Below, piece after piece: positions 1 through 8,148 of a DNA stretch of 64,000 bases (its first letter is position 1; every line of letters starts with the position of its first letter). The notes under the pieces are model-generated. The model did not search any database. It saw only the letters and a list, made by a program, of their open reading frames with translations, and was not told where the DNA came from. Both the position numbers and the translations under genes were made by a program. The DNA is from Actinomadura luzonensis. Lineage in GTDB: Bacteria > Actinomycetota > Actinomycetes > Streptosporangiales > Streptosporangiaceae. Location: NCBI RefSeq assembly GCF_022664455.2, contig NZ_JAKRKC020000004.1:1-64000 (forward strand), written 5' to 3'.

Positions 1-191
1 GTGTCTTCCCGGGAGGGTTCCTGCTGTTCGCCGCCATCAACACGATCACCGGCGGCGACAGCGACAAGGTCACGCTTCCCGCACCCTGGCAGCTGATCGC
101 CCTGGTGCTGGCGACCGTGCTCGTGGTGGCGGGGCTCACCTCCGTTCCCGCCCACCTTGGCGGACGCCGTCCCGTGACCGCGACTCTCTGA
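1..191 (+). CDS. FtsX-like ABC permease, C-terminal end only (partial)
   Basis: The window opens inside a reading frame whose codons begin at base 3 and end in TGA at 189-191, giving 62 residues. It contains one clear hydrophobic span (around PWQLIALVLATVLVVAGL) followed by a short polar tail, as at the end of the last membrane helix of FtsX/MacB-type ABC permeases. The preceding part is outside the window, so the family call rests only on tail shape and hydrophobicity; another multi-pass membrane protein is possible. Confidence 0.45.
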   Translation, partial: VFPGGFLLFAAINTITGGDSDKVTLPAPWQLIALVLATVLVVAGLTSVPAHLGGRRPVTATL

Positions 192-293
192 GCTGACCAC
201 CACGGCAAACGTGATGATGCCGCGCCGCGTAGATCCGTTCCTTGAACCGCTCACCTCGGCCGAAGCACACATTCTCCTGCGGCGCGGCACCGG

Positions 294-441
294 TCAGGCG
301 AGGCGGCTCCACGCCACCACAGCGCCGGCCTCGGTGCCGCGGCCCGGGTGGAGGCAGGGGATGTCGGCGGGTGCCAGGATGAAGTACCGGATCAGGTCGT
401 CACGGCTGATGTCTGGGTGGGACCGCAGCGGCTCTCGCTCG
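294..441 (-). pseudogene. Tn3-family transposase remnant (DUF4158-type N-terminus)
   Basis: The minus strand reads HPDISRDDLIRYFILAPAD followed by a P-G-R-G motif and then stops at 294-296. This resembles the start of the DUF4158 domain of one branch of Tn3-family transposases (typically PDISRDELVRFFTLTPAD). Only about 45 codons survive out of roughly 1000, there is no good start codon, and no terminal repeat is visible. It is a scar, and one of three Tn3 fragments in the first 19 kb. The remaining bases between 192 and 476 show nothing else I can support. Confidence 0.5.
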
Positions 442-476
442 ATCGACGTGCGCCTCGCTCACGTGGTAGGCCACCT

Positions 477-1529
477 TCAGTCGAGCGGCAGGCCGTGGCG
501 TTCGGCGACCTCGCGGATCTTCTCCAGCGGGTACGGCGTCTTCCGGCTCTCGCTCTGCAACTCGTGGTAGAAGTCGTTCAGCACGGTGACCAGGGGGCTG
601 CGCCGTGACAGCAGGGCCGCGACCCCACTGGGGACGCCGCTCGGCCGCTCTCCCGCCGCCCAGGCCCGCACCAGTTCGCGACGCCCCTGCCAGTCGGCGC
701 CGTGGAAGGTGCCGGCCAGCCAGTTCACCAGGTACGCCACCGTGTAGGTGCGGTCGAAGGTCAGGTGCCGGCGACAGAAGACCTGTTCCTCCTCCGACAG
801 GTCGAACCGGGTCGAAACGGCCTGCCCGAAGTCGGTCAGGTAGAGGCGGCGCCCGTCGGTGAGGAAGTTGTCGAAGTGCGCGTCGAAGTGCAGCAGGCCG
901 CCCGCGCTCATGAAGGACACGGCCTCACGCAACCCCTGGTCCACCACGGCGCAGGCGCGGTCGGCGTCGCCGGCGCGTACCCGCTCGTCAAGCCACTGGT
1001 GCAGGGTGCAGGGGAAGTGCTCCAGGAAGAGCGTCAGGCTCGCCGGAGCCGCTGCCAGCGCTTCCAGGCGGCGGCGCACGCCGGGCGCGCCCTCCCAGAA
1101 CGTGACCGCCCGATCGATGTCGGCCAGCTCTCCGTGGAGCGGGGCGGGCTGGGCGTTAGGAAGCACCCGCCAGTGATACAGCAGCGGGAAGCCGGGGTAC
1201 CGGCCGGTCAGCACCCACTCGGTGGTCATCGTGTGCGCCGCCAGTTCGCGCCAGGCGCCGAAACCGGGCGAGCCGATGCCGTACTGGCAGAAAGGCGGCA
1301 GCCCGAACAGGTCGGCCGTCGAGCGCGGGTGGCGCAGTTCGGGCTCGGTGAGGGGCACGCGTTTGACGAAAACCGAGGTGCCGCCGACCTCCAGCCGCGC
1401 GGACGTCCCGCCGATGCCGGTGCCGAGGGGCACGGCCTCGCGTTCCAGCAGCTCGGCCAGTTCATGGTCGCCGTAGCGGGCCATGGCCGCGGAGACGTCG
1501 TGGTGGATGGTCAGCCGCGCGTCCGTCAT
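477..1529 (-). CDS. Protein kinase-fold protein (phosphotransferase/kinase-like)
   Basis: A 350-residue cytosolic protein with kinase-fold landmarks: a beta-strand lysine at about K56 (VFVKR), a catalytic-loop-like LHFDAHFDNF with D216 and N221, and the metal-binding DFG at about 233-235. The H-x-D order and small size recall aminoglycoside phosphotransferase/atypical kinase families more than receptor Ser/Thr kinases, and no membrane segment or sensor domain is present. I chose the second ATG of a tandem pair at 1529-1532 (upstream purine stretch TAGGGTG); the frame extends 19 codons further without homology-like sequence. Substrate unknown. It stands alone, convergent with no obvious partner. 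Confidence 0.7.
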   Translation of the reverse strand: MTDARLTIHHDVSAAMARYGDHELAELLEREAVPLGTGIGGTSARLEVGGTSVFVKRVPLTEPELRHPRSTADLFGLPPFCQYGIGSPGFGAWRELAAHTMTTEWVLTGRYPGFPLLYHWRVLPNAQPAPLHGELADIDRAVTFWEGAPGVRRRLEALAAAPASLTLFLEHFPCTLHQWLDERVRAGDADRACAVVDQGLREAVSFMSAGGLLHFDAHFDNFLTDGRRLYLTDFGQAVSTRFDLSEEEQVFCRRHLTFDRTYTVAYLVNWLAGTFHGADWQGRRELVRAWAAGERPSGVPSGVAALLSRRSPLVTVLNDFYHELQSESRKTPYPLEKIREVAERHGLPLD

Positions 1530-1709
1530 CATGATCACCCTACCGGCCGTGGACGGTATCCCCGCCTGATGGCCACCTTGTTGCACCGTTCGCAGAGCTC
1601 GGCACGTGGTCGTTGATCTCTCGGTCCTTACGGTCCGCCCGGTGCCTGGCAGCCCCGTCCGCCTACCAGCCCGCGCTTCGGCGCGTCCGCCTTCTCTCGA
1701 CGGTCGTGG

Positions 1710-2819
1710 TCACCGTGCTCTGGTTTCCTGCCGATGACCGCGTTCGTAGCCGTGGAAGGCGCCCCAGCACGCGAAGAGCGCCAGTGCGAAGACCGGTAAC
1801 CAGCCCACCCGCGCGAACACCCAGGTCACGGCGCTCGGCGCAGAGTGGAGGCCGGGCAGTGGACGGCCGGCGAGCAGCCCCAGTGCGGTGACCGCGATCA
1901 TGGCAGTCTGGTGCCACAGGAAGATCGTCATCGCGGACAGGTTCGCCAGCACCACGCCCGCCCAGATCGCGGGCCGCGCCAGCAGGCGCCGCAGCGGGGC
2001 GAGCGCCAATCGTGCGGCACCGCACTGGGCCAGGCCGAACGCGACGACCGCGAGCGTGGGCGGCGCCTGGTTCGAGATCGGGGCGCCGGGCACGCCCACC
2101 ATGGAAGCCGGATAGCCGGCCCACAGAACCAGTGCCGCGGCGGCGGCCGCGCCACCGGCCAGCAAGGCCCACGCCGTCCTGCGACCGCACAGCCGATCAC
2201 GGGCCCAGGCCGCTCCCAAGCAGTACGGCACCAGCCAGCCGGCCGCGAGATTGACCCACCCCACCCATTCGGGCCCTCCCCACCCGAAGCGCGCCCAGTC
2301 GGCGACGGCTACCACGGCCAGCGGCCAGACGGGGTGCAGCCCGGCGACCAGCGGCGTCACCGCCGTCAGCGCCACGTACACCAGCAGGAACCACAGCGGC
2401 GACCACACCAGCTTGACCAGCGCGTTGACGGTGGTGAGGTCGGCGCCGAGGGCGAGCATCAGGACCGCCACCACACCCCACAGCAGCACTACGGCCACGA
2501 CCGGCCGCAGGAGCCGGGCCAGCCGCGCCCTGAGCCACCGGCCGTAGCCGACGCCGCGGGCACGGGCAGAGGCGAGGCCCTGGGCGGTCATCTGCCCGCC
2601 CACCAGGAAGAACAGCGCCATGGTCTGCAGGACCCAGGACACGGGGGCAAGGTAGGGCATGTCGCGTAAGGGGCTGGCGACGCGGACGTTGCCGCTGTCG
2701 ACGACGAGCGCGGTCACCAGCCAGTGTCCGAGCACGACGCCGCCGATGGCCAGGGCGCGCAGTGCGTCGACGGCACGGTCACGGCCCGGAGGCGTCGTCG
2801 TCTCGACCCGCCGGGCCAT
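1710..2819 (-). CDS. Acyltransferase-3 family membrane protein
   Basis: About 369 residues with 9-10 predicted membrane helices. The N-terminus RAVDALRALAIGGVVLGHW is the classic start of acyltransferase family 3 (OafA/ExoZ-like), which transfers acyl groups to surface polymers or secondary metabolites from the membrane. Later helices (FFLVGGQMTAQG, SAMTIFLWHQTAM) fit the family, including the conserved late histidine. The start at 2819 places the domain correctly, but the Shine-Dalgarno-like GGGAG is unusually close. The frame runs on without stop to an ATG at 3200 that overlaps the end of the upstream hydrolase gene, so a 127-residue extension through translational coupling cannot be excluded; that extension crosses a degenerate 27-bp repeat and looks low-complexity. 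Confidence 0.75.
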   Translation of the reverse strand: MARRVETTTPPGRDRAVDALRALAIGGVVLGHWLVTALVVDSGNVRVASPLRDMPYLAPVSWVLQTMALFFLVGGQMTAQGLASARARGVGYGRWLRARLARLLRPVVAVVLLWGVVAVLMLALGADLTTVNALVKLVWSPLWFLLVYVALTAVTPLVAGLHPVWPLAVVAVADWARFGWGGPEWVGWVNLAAGWLVPYCLGAAWARDRLCGRRTAWALLAGGAAAAAALVLWAGYPASMVGVPGAPISNQAPPTLAVVAFGLAQCGAARLALAPLRRLLARPAIWAGVVLANLSAMTIFLWHQTAMIAVTALGLLAGRPLPGLHSAPSAVTWVFARVGWLPVFALALFACWGAFHGYERGHRQETRAR

Positions 2820-2965
2820 CTCCCGCAATCGCTCATGCTGTCGCTGAAAGTGATCGCCCGGACCCGGCGGCCACGCCCGAACTCGACCGCCTGAACCGGT
2901 CCGTGGCGTCCGAGCCTCGTTACTCGGCCGGGTCCTCTCGGCGCGGGCCACAGCGCGTGTTCCCA

Positions 2966-3073
2966 CCCGTACCGGCAGGACCAGAGCAACCGCCGGTACC
3001 GGCAGGGCGGGAGCGACCGCCCATCCCCGCCAGGCCGGAGCGGTCGCCTGTCCCAACACCGCCCGAAGCAGAG
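2966..3073. repeat. Four degenerate 27-bp tandem repeats
   Basis: Four consecutive 27-base units (2966-2992, 2993-3019, 3020-3046, 3047-3073) share the core CCGGTACCGGCAGG. On the plus strand they would encode nine-residue P-V-P-A-G-P-E-x-P repeats; on the minus strand they lie in the possible N-terminal extension of the acyltransferase. No gene with good support reads them, so they are listed as a sequence repeat. Confidence 0.6.
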
Positions 3074-3186
3074 TGGCTGCTTGCCTCCCTCCGGCCCGAA
3101 GCAGAGCGGCCGCCTGTCGCCATCCCGGCCGCCGGCCCAGGTCGCGGATGACGCGCCGTATCACGAGCTGCGGTGTCAGAGCGACG

Positions 3187-4248
3187 TCAAGCATGCCCAC
3201 TCACCCCGCCCGCCCCCTGCTGCGCGGAGCTGCCGACTGTTCCACGACCCGGCACCGCTGCCCGCGACGGCGCTCGCATCGGCCGCCGTTCCGTCTGGAC
3301 GGGGTCCTGGCCTGCGATGATTCGGGCGATGTTGTGGAGTGACAGGGAGCCGGCCGTCAGATAGTCGCTGTGCGCGGCCTGGCCCGCGGCGAACACACGC
3401 GCGCCGAAAGCGGGGGAGACGGGGTCGGGGCCGAAGCCGAGCGTGACGAAGGGCAGGTGCAGTTGCGTGTTCGGCACCGCATCGATCCAGTCGCGGCTGC
3501 CCCGCGCCGCCCAGATCGTCGCCCGCGTCCTTAACGCGCCGACGTCGTCCGCGCCGATGCCCGGGCTGCCGGTCAGGACGATCCGGGCGACGTCCAGGCC
3601 GGGGGCGGCCCGTCCGCACACCACCGTGCCGTACGAGTGGCACACCAGCGACACCCTCGCGCCGCCGCCATTGGCCGCGGACAACTGCCGCACGAAGGCG
3701 CGCAACGCGACAGCGCCTTCTTCGGCCTGGCCGGCGGTCAGCGCGTCGAAACTCACCGTCGCGGGCGTGCGGTAGCCGAGCCAGGCGACGACGGCGTACC
3801 GGTTACCCAGCGCCTGCCGCAGCCTGAGCGCGCCGCCGTGCAGGAGCCCGTACTTGTCCAGATGGGTGTCGGCGCCGGGCACCAGCACGGCGATGTGCTC
3901 CGCGGCGGCGAGGTCGCCGAGGACCTCCACGGTCCGGCCGCCGTCCCGGCCGTCGAAGCTGAGGAACTGCCGCTCCGCGCCGGCCATGACGTGCAACGCC
4001 ACGGCTCGCCGGCGGTCTCCGTGCTGGGCTGCCGTGCGCTCGGCGGCCTGGATGTCACCCCGGCTCGTGGCGTACCTCTCGGCCAGCAGCGTCGGCGTCG
4101 CCTCGATGAGGGGCAGGCCGGTGCTCACGGGAACGGGGGCGGGCACCGTCGCGGGCCGCGCCGCGTCGATCATCGGCACCCCCACCGAGGCGGCGACGGA
4201 CAAGGTCAGCAGGGCGCGGCGAAGCCGGGAGAACTTGGCGTGGATCAC
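3187..4248 (-). CDS. Secreted alpha/beta hydrolase (DUF1023-like)
   Basis: A 353-residue serine-hydrolase-like protein. A GTG start at 4248 gives a Sec-type signal peptide (RLRRALLTLSVAASVGVPM, small residues after it). The nucleophile elbow is VCHSYGT (G-replaced variant of GxSxG), and the late HSDYL region can supply the catalytic histidine. The sequence around VLVPGADTHLD and the long spacing before the elbow match DUF1023-type alpha/beta hydrolases common in actinomycetes; these are usually of unknown substrate. No strong ribosome binding site precedes the GTG. Its stop codon lies inside the start of the downstream acyltransferase frame, so the two may be co-transcribed. Confidence 0.7.
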   Translation of the reverse strand: MIHAKFSRLRRALLTLSVAASVGVPMIDAARPATVPAPVPVSTGLPLIEATPTLLAERYATSRGDIQAAERTAAQHGDRRRAVALHVMAGAERQFLSFDGRDGGRTVEVLGDLAAAEHIAVLVPGADTHLDKYGLLHGGALRLRQALGNRYAVVAWLGYRTPATVSFDALTAGQAEEGAVALRAFVRQLSAANGGGARVSLVCHSYGTVVCGRAAPGLDVARIVLTGSPGIGADDVGALRTRATIWAARGSRDWIDAVPNTQLHLPFVTLGFGPDPVSPAFGARVFAAGQAAHSDYLTAGSLSLHNIARIIAGQDPVQTERRPMRAPSRAAVPGRGTVGSSAQQGAGGVSGHA

Positions 4249-4385
4249 AGGGTCGAAGGTGCCGCACCCGGCCGGCGTGGCGCATCGGACCGTCGTTTGC
4301 TCTTCCGGGCGGCTCAGGCAGACCAGGGTTGTACGACCTGAGTCCGATGCGTGACTGGGTCGCCTGTGCTTATCCTGCCGATCGG

Positions 4386-4522
4386 GGTTCGAGTTCTTCG
4401 CCTGGTACCGGTGGCCTCGTGCCAAGTTCACCGACATGCAGCGGTTCGAGATCCAGGGGCAGCTCCTCAACGCGGCAGAACCGGCGCCCCTGGCCGCGCT
4501 GGTCAAGAGCGGCAACGTTCAT
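4386..4522 (+). pseudogene. Unidentified gene fragment
   Basis: The plus strand reads GFEFFAWYRWPRAK then FTDMQRFEIQGQLLNAAEP and LAALVKSGNVHA, which has the texture of real protein (aromatic-rich, balanced) but no start and no matching continuation. It runs straight into the Tn3 remnant on the opposite strand near 4520. I do not recognise the family. Probably the 3' part of a gene truncated by transposition. Confidence 0.25.
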
Positions 4523-4770
4523 GCCGGCCAGGTAGTCGATGACCAGCCAGGGCACCTCCAAGGGATCGGAGGTCAGGAAGGTCCCAAAAACCGCACGGTG
4601 CACGGCTGCAGAGCGAATCCCAGCCGCGTGTGATCACCTCGCCGCTTCCCGATCAGCTCGCGGTCGGCCTCATCCAGCAGGAAGAACCGCTCCAGCTCCG
4701 CTTGGTTCGGCTCACCGGCGAAGCGCCCGCAGGCCACGGCTTGATCAGCGGACAGGAACTCAACCGTCAC
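4500..4770 (-). pseudogene. Tn3-family transposase N-terminal fragment, frameshifted
   Basis: From 4770 the minus strand reads MTVEFLSADQAVACGRF, then AELERFFLLDEADRELIGKRRGDH and RLGFAL, the standard N-terminus of DUF4158-containing Tn3-family transposases. Near 4590 the frame shifts, and the match continues as TFLTSDPLEVPWLVIDYLAG in the next frame before ending abruptly around 4510. So it is frameshifted and truncated after about 85 residues. No terminal inverted repeat was found nearby. Family call is confident; function is lost. Confidence 0.75.
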
Positions 4771-4901
4771 ATGACGTCCTCCTCGACCCCTGTCCGAAGG
4801 GTTCGGCGGCTTCGGGGCGGAAGCGGCCCGGTGTTCAGGACCGGTTCGGCGCGAGGTCGCCTACGCGATGCTCGTGGCCGTTCGCCGGAGCTCTTCCCGC
4901 A

Positions 4902-5798
4902 TCAGGATGCCACCCCGCCTGCGAGTTCACGGGCGATCTGAGCGAAGTGGCGGATGAGGTCGTTCTCCGCCGCGGTGCGCCAGGCGAACGCCCACTTGAC
5001 TCCGGGGGCGTCTCGGACGGGGACATAGGCGAGGTCGGGCCACGGGTAGAAGCGGGCGACCTCCTCCACCGTGGCGATCACGCCCTGACCCGCGCTGACG
5101 ACTTTGAGGATGTCCTCCCAACTGGAGACCGCGGGGCCGCGCGGGATCGAGCGTCCGGCAGGGGTGTGGAAAGGCTGGAAGACCTCCTCCAGGTACGGAG
5201 GAACGGGTGAGGTGTGGGAGACGAACGTGAGGTCGCCGAAGTCTTCCCGGCACACCGCGTCACCCGCCGCGAACGGGTGGGTGGCGGCAATCATGAGCAC
5301 CTGCCGGGAGGTGTGGGTGACCGGGCCGAGCGTGAGGTTTGGCTCGCGCAGCGGTAGCCAGAGATGCCCGATGTCGATGTCTCCCGAGCGCAGCAGGGCC
5401 AGCGGGTCGACCGCGTCGATGTCACGGTGGAGGATCCGCACCGCCGGATGCCGGGTCTGGACCAGCTCTACGACGTTCTTGATCATCCAGGTTCCTGCGC
5501 CGCCCATGGAGCCGATCGTGAGGGTTCCCGAAACACCGCGGACGGCGGCGGACACGGACTCGATCCCGTTGATGATCTGGCGGTATCCGGCGCTGAGCTC
5601 CCGGTGCAACTGCTGTCCGTACGGGGTCAGCCGGACCGTGCGGTTGGTTCGTTCGAACAGCAAGGTGCCGATCAGACGTTCCTGCCGCTGGATCGCCTTG
5701 GTGATCCGGGACGGGGTGACGCGCAGACGTTCGGCGGTGCGGCCGAAGTGCAGCTCTTCCGCGAGCGTCAGGAAGATCTCGATGTCGCGGAGTTCCAT
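4902..5798 (-). CDS. LysR-family transcriptional regulator (copy 1)
   Basis: A full-length 298-residue LysR regulator. Residues 1-60 (MELRDIEIFLTLAEELHFG, RTAERLRVTPSRITKAI) form the winged HTH; residues about 90-290 form the effector domain, including a DIDIGHLWLP segment and SAGQGVIATVEE. It is divergent from an SDR gene at 5959 across a 160-bp intergenic region, the usual arrangement in which the regulator controls its neighbour. It is paralogous to the LysR gene at 12026-12922 and to a degraded third copy at 10853-11310. Effector unknown. Confidence 0.9.
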   Translation of the reverse strand: MELRDIEIFLTLAEELHFGRTAERLRVTPSRITKAIQRQERLIGTLLFERTNRTVRLTPYGQQLHRELSAGYRQIINGIESVSAAVRGVSGTLTIGSMGGAGTWMIKNVVELVQTRHPAVRILHRDIDAVDPLALLRSGDIDIGHLWLPLREPNLTLGPVTHTSRQVLMIAATHPFAAGDAVCREDFGDLTFVSHTSPVPPYLEEVFQPFHTPAGRSIPRGPAVSSWEDILKVVSAGQGVIATVEEVARFYPWPDLAYVPVRDAPGVKWAFAWRTAAENDLIRHFAQIARELAGGVAS

Positions 5799-5958
5799 GC
5801 CCCCTCCTCACCTGCTCGGCCTGTCGGTCAAGCAGCTCATCGGAGGCCTCACGTTGACTTCTAGGTCAATGCTGCATTGCGAACTTCGTCGTTGTTCTGG
5901 GTGTTCCCGGGGCTTGATTCTAGTCGTTGCACGAATCGGATGATTCTGGAGTGACGAC
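5799..5958. promoter_or_regulatory. Divergent LysR/SDR control region (copy 1)
   Basis: 160 bp between divergent start codons. The SDR-proximal part (about 5875-5961) contains GTCGTTGTTCTGGGTG, ATTCTAG, CACGAATCGGATGATTC (with dyad GAATC/GATTC) and the ribosome site GGAGTGACGAC before ATG. The same order of elements recurs upstream of the second LysR gene (12960-13044), so these conserved blocks probably include the LysR operator. Assignment to specific -35/-10 boxes is not possible by eye. Confidence 0.5.
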
Positions 5959-6732
5959 ATGACTTATGTGGCGGGTAAGACGGCGCTGGTGACCGGGGCC
6001 TCGCGGGGGATCGGCCGGGCCGTCGCGCGGCGGCTGGCCGCCGACGGCGTGCTGGTGGCGGTGCACTACGGCAGCAACGAGGCCGCGGCCCTGGAGACCG
6101 TGGAGCTGATCGAGAAGGACGGCGGCCGCGCGTTCCCGGTCCGGGCCGAGCTGGGCGTGTCCGGGGACGTGGACGCCCTGTTCGCCGGGCTGGAGGCGGG
6201 CCTCTCGGCGTGGACCGGCCAGGTACGGCTGGACGTCCTGGTCAACAACGCCGCCATCAACGGCGGGGGGCCGATCGACGTGATCACCCCGGAGGCGTTC
6301 GACCGGCTCGTGGCGATCAACACCAAGGCGCCGCTGTTCATCACCCAGCGGGCGCTGTCCTTGCTCAATGACGGCGGCCGGATCATCAACGTGACCACCG
6401 CGGCGACCAGAATCGCGATGCCGGAGGCCCCGTACGCGATGAGCAAGGCCCCGATCGAGGTGCTCAGCCGCTCCCTGGCCCAGACCGTCGGCGCCCGCGG
6501 CATCACGGTCAACGCGGTGGCACCCGGACCGACCGTGACCGACATGAACCCATGGATGCTCGGCAAGCCCGAGGTCCAGCAGATGGTCGGGACCGGCAAC
6601 GCCATCCCCAGGGTCGGGCAGCCGGAGGACGTCGCCGACGTGGTCGCCTTCCTGGCCTCCGACGCCGGCCGGTGGGTGACCGGGCAGGTCATCGACGCCT
6701 CGGGCGGCTGCTTCCTCGGGCCCAAGATCTGA
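5959..6732 (+). CDS. SDR-family oxidoreductase (3-oxoacyl-ACP reductase-like)
   Basis: 257 residues, the usual classical short-chain dehydrogenase length. The N-terminal TGASRGIG at about 12-19 binds NAD(P); NNAAI at about 96-100 is the family NNAG variant; PYAMSK at about 163 supplies the catalytic Tyr and Lys; the end DASGG matches FabG-like enzymes. The serine position of the triad appears as a threonine run (VNVTTAAT). It is divergent from LysR copy 1, which probably regulates it. Substrate unknown. Ribosome site GGAGTG precedes the ATG. Confidence 0.85.
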   Translation: MTYVAGKTALVTGASRGIGRAVARRLAADGVLVAVHYGSNEAAALETVELIEKDGGRAFPVRAELGVSGDVDALFAGLEAGLSAWTGQVRLDVLVNNAAINGGGPIDVITPEAFDRLVAINTKAPLFITQRALSLLNDGGRIINVTTAATRIAMPEAPYAMSKAPIEVLSRSLAQTVGARGITVNAVAPGPTVTDMNPWMLGKPEVQQMVGTGNAIPRVGQPEDVADVVAFLASDAGRWVTGQVIDASGGCFLGPKI

Positions 6733-6749
6733 GCGGCCAGCAGCTTGTC

Positions 6750-6773
6750 GCTGGGCTGTCAGCGCAGCCCAGC
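6750..6773 (+). terminator. Hairpin after the SDR gene
   Basis: GCTGGGCTG and CAGCCCAGC form a perfect 9-bp stem with a 6-base loop 17 bases after the SDR stop codon. There is no T-run, as is common for actinobacterial terminators. It lies just before the IS3-family insertion. Confidence 0.5.
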
Positions 6774-6829
6774 AGGCCCTTGCCCTGTCAGCACCATCAC
6801 TCTGAACCGCCCCGGCTTTGATGGAGACC

Positions 6830-7750
6830 TCAGCGGTTGATTGCTAGGGCTTCGTTGGGGTGGTGCTGAGCGTAGTAGATCGCCTCGAACTCCTCGGGCG
6901 GGAGGTGTCCGATGGCTGAGTGCAGGCGGGTCGTGTTGAACCAGGCCACCCATTCAGCGGTGGCCAGTTCCACCTCAGCCAGGCTGCGCCACGGGCCCCG
7001 GGGCTTGATCAGCTCGGTCTTGTAGAGGCCGATATGCGATTCCATCAGGGCGTTGTCGAGCGCGTCGCCGACCGTGCCGATGGAGGCGTCGATGCCGGCC
7101 GCCAGCAGATGGGTGGTGAACCGGAAAGAGGTGTATTGACTGCCCGCGTCCGAGTGATGAACCAGTCCCGGCCCGGCCGGGTGGCCGGTGCGCTCACGCC
7201 GCCACAGGGCCATGTCCAGGGCGTCCAGCACGAGCGTGGTGTGCTTGGTCAGCGAGGCGGCCCAGCCGACGATCGCCCGGGAGTAGATGTCGACGACGAA
7301 CGCGACGTAGACCACCCCGCACCAGGCCGTCACGTGGGTGAAGTCGGCCACCCAGGTGGCGTTCGGCTGCTGGGCGGTGAAGTCGCGCTGCAGCCGGTCG
7401 GCCGCCCGCTCGTGCCCGGGATCGGGCGTGGTGGTGCGGATCTTCTTGCCCCGCCGGGCGCCGTGCAGGCCGAGTGCGCGCATCCGGCGCTCGACGGTGC
7501 AGCGGGCCACCCGATGCCCCTCGCGCAGCAGTTGCTGCCAGACTTTGCGGGCGCCGTAGACGCCGTAGTTGGCGGTGTGGATGCGCTGGATGTGGGCGTC
7601 CAGTTCGGCGTCGCGCACCGCCCGCGTCGAGGGCGGGCGCCTCTTGGCGGCGTAGTAGGTGCTGGTGGAGATGGGGCAGCCGTGCTCGGTCAGGACACGG
7701 CAGATCGGCTCGACACCGAACACGCCGGCGTGCTGGTCGATGAAGGTCAC
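6830..7750 (-). CDS. IS3-family transposase OrfB (DDE catalytic subunit), copy A
   Basis: 306 residues with an HTH_21-like N-terminal region (NYGVYGARKVWQQL) and an rve integrase core. Catalytic residues are visible as D in VADFTHV, D in HHSDAGSQYTS and E in DNALMESHIG, the D,D(35)E arrangement. The start is GTG at 7750, overlapping the orfA stop as GTGA, so OrfB can be made by translational coupling or as an OrfAB frameshift fusion. All catalytic residues are present, so the element may still be active. Confidence 0.92.
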   Translation of the reverse strand: MTFIDQHAGVFGVEPICRVLTEHGCPISTSTYYAAKRRPPSTRAVRDAELDAHIQRIHTANYGVYGARKVWQQLLREGHRVARCTVERRMRALGLHGARRGKKIRTTTPDPGHERAADRLQRDFTAQQPNATWVADFTHVTAWCGVVYVAFVVDIYSRAIVGWAASLTKHTTLVLDALDMALWRRERTGHPAGPGLVHHSDAGSQYTSFRFTTHLLAAGIDASIGTVGDALDNALMESHIGLYKTELIKPRGPWRSLAEVELATAEWVAWFNTTRLHSAIGHLPPEEFEAIYYAQHHPNEALAINR

Positions 7751-8073
7751 GAGTGCGTGTGCGGCCGGTCGAGCTCGGCCGCGAAGAAAGCCGATGCGGC
7801 CTTCAGGATCTCGTTCGCCCGCCGCAGTTCGGCGTTCTCCCGGCGCAACCGCTTCAGCTCGGCCGACTCGTCCGTCGTGCGGCCGGGCCGGCTGCCCTCA
7901 TCGATCTGCGCCTGGCGGACCCAGGTACGCAGTGTCTCCGCGGTGCCGATGCCGAGCTTGGTCGCCACCGCGTTGATCGTGGCCCACTCGGTCGGGTAAT
8001 CCGGCCGCACCTCGGCGACCATCCGCACCGCCCGGCGGCGCAGCTCGGCGGGATAGGGAGACTTACCAGGCAT
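7747..8073 (-). CDS. IS3-family transposase OrfA, copy A
   Basis: 108 residues: an N-terminal HTH_Tnp_1 domain (RRRAVRMVAEVRPDYPTEW, then ETLRTWVRQAQID) followed by a leucine-zipper-like coiled coil (ELKRLRRENAELRRANEIL) as in IS3 OrfA proteins that bind the terminal repeats. The C-terminal end ASAFFAAELDRP is the standard junction with OrfB. Confidence 0.92.
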   Translation of the reverse strand: MPGKSPYPAELRRRAVRMVAEVRPDYPTEWATINAVATKLGIGTAETLRTWVRQAQIDEGSRPGRTTDESAELKRLRRENAELRRANEILKAASAFFAAELDRPHTHS

Positions 8074-8148
8074 GGACTTGATCCTCTCAAGAGATCAAGT
8101 CTCCACCGAACCCGGGGCGATTCACTCAACCATTCTGGAAGCACTCCT

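Larger units (their letters stand above)
6803..8124 (-). mobile_element. IS3-family insertion sequence, copy A
   Basis: A complete 1322-bp element carrying orfA and orfB. Imperfect terminal inverted repeats of about 27 bp start with TGAA and share CGCCCCGG and TGGAGAC; the ends are 5'-TG...CA-3' as usual for IS3. It is flanked by a 3-bp direct repeat CTC (6800-6802 and 8125-8127). The element appears identical, base for base as far as I compared it, to copy B at 62268-63589 (constant offset 55465, same orientation). It sits between the SDR gene and an erythromycin-esterase gene, ending only 24 bp before the latter's start codon. Confidence 0.92.

Noticed and set aside
2762..3151. A plus-strand proline-rich repeat protein
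   Set aside because: No ribosome site, and it is antisense to the acyltransferase start region; kept only as a DNA repeat.
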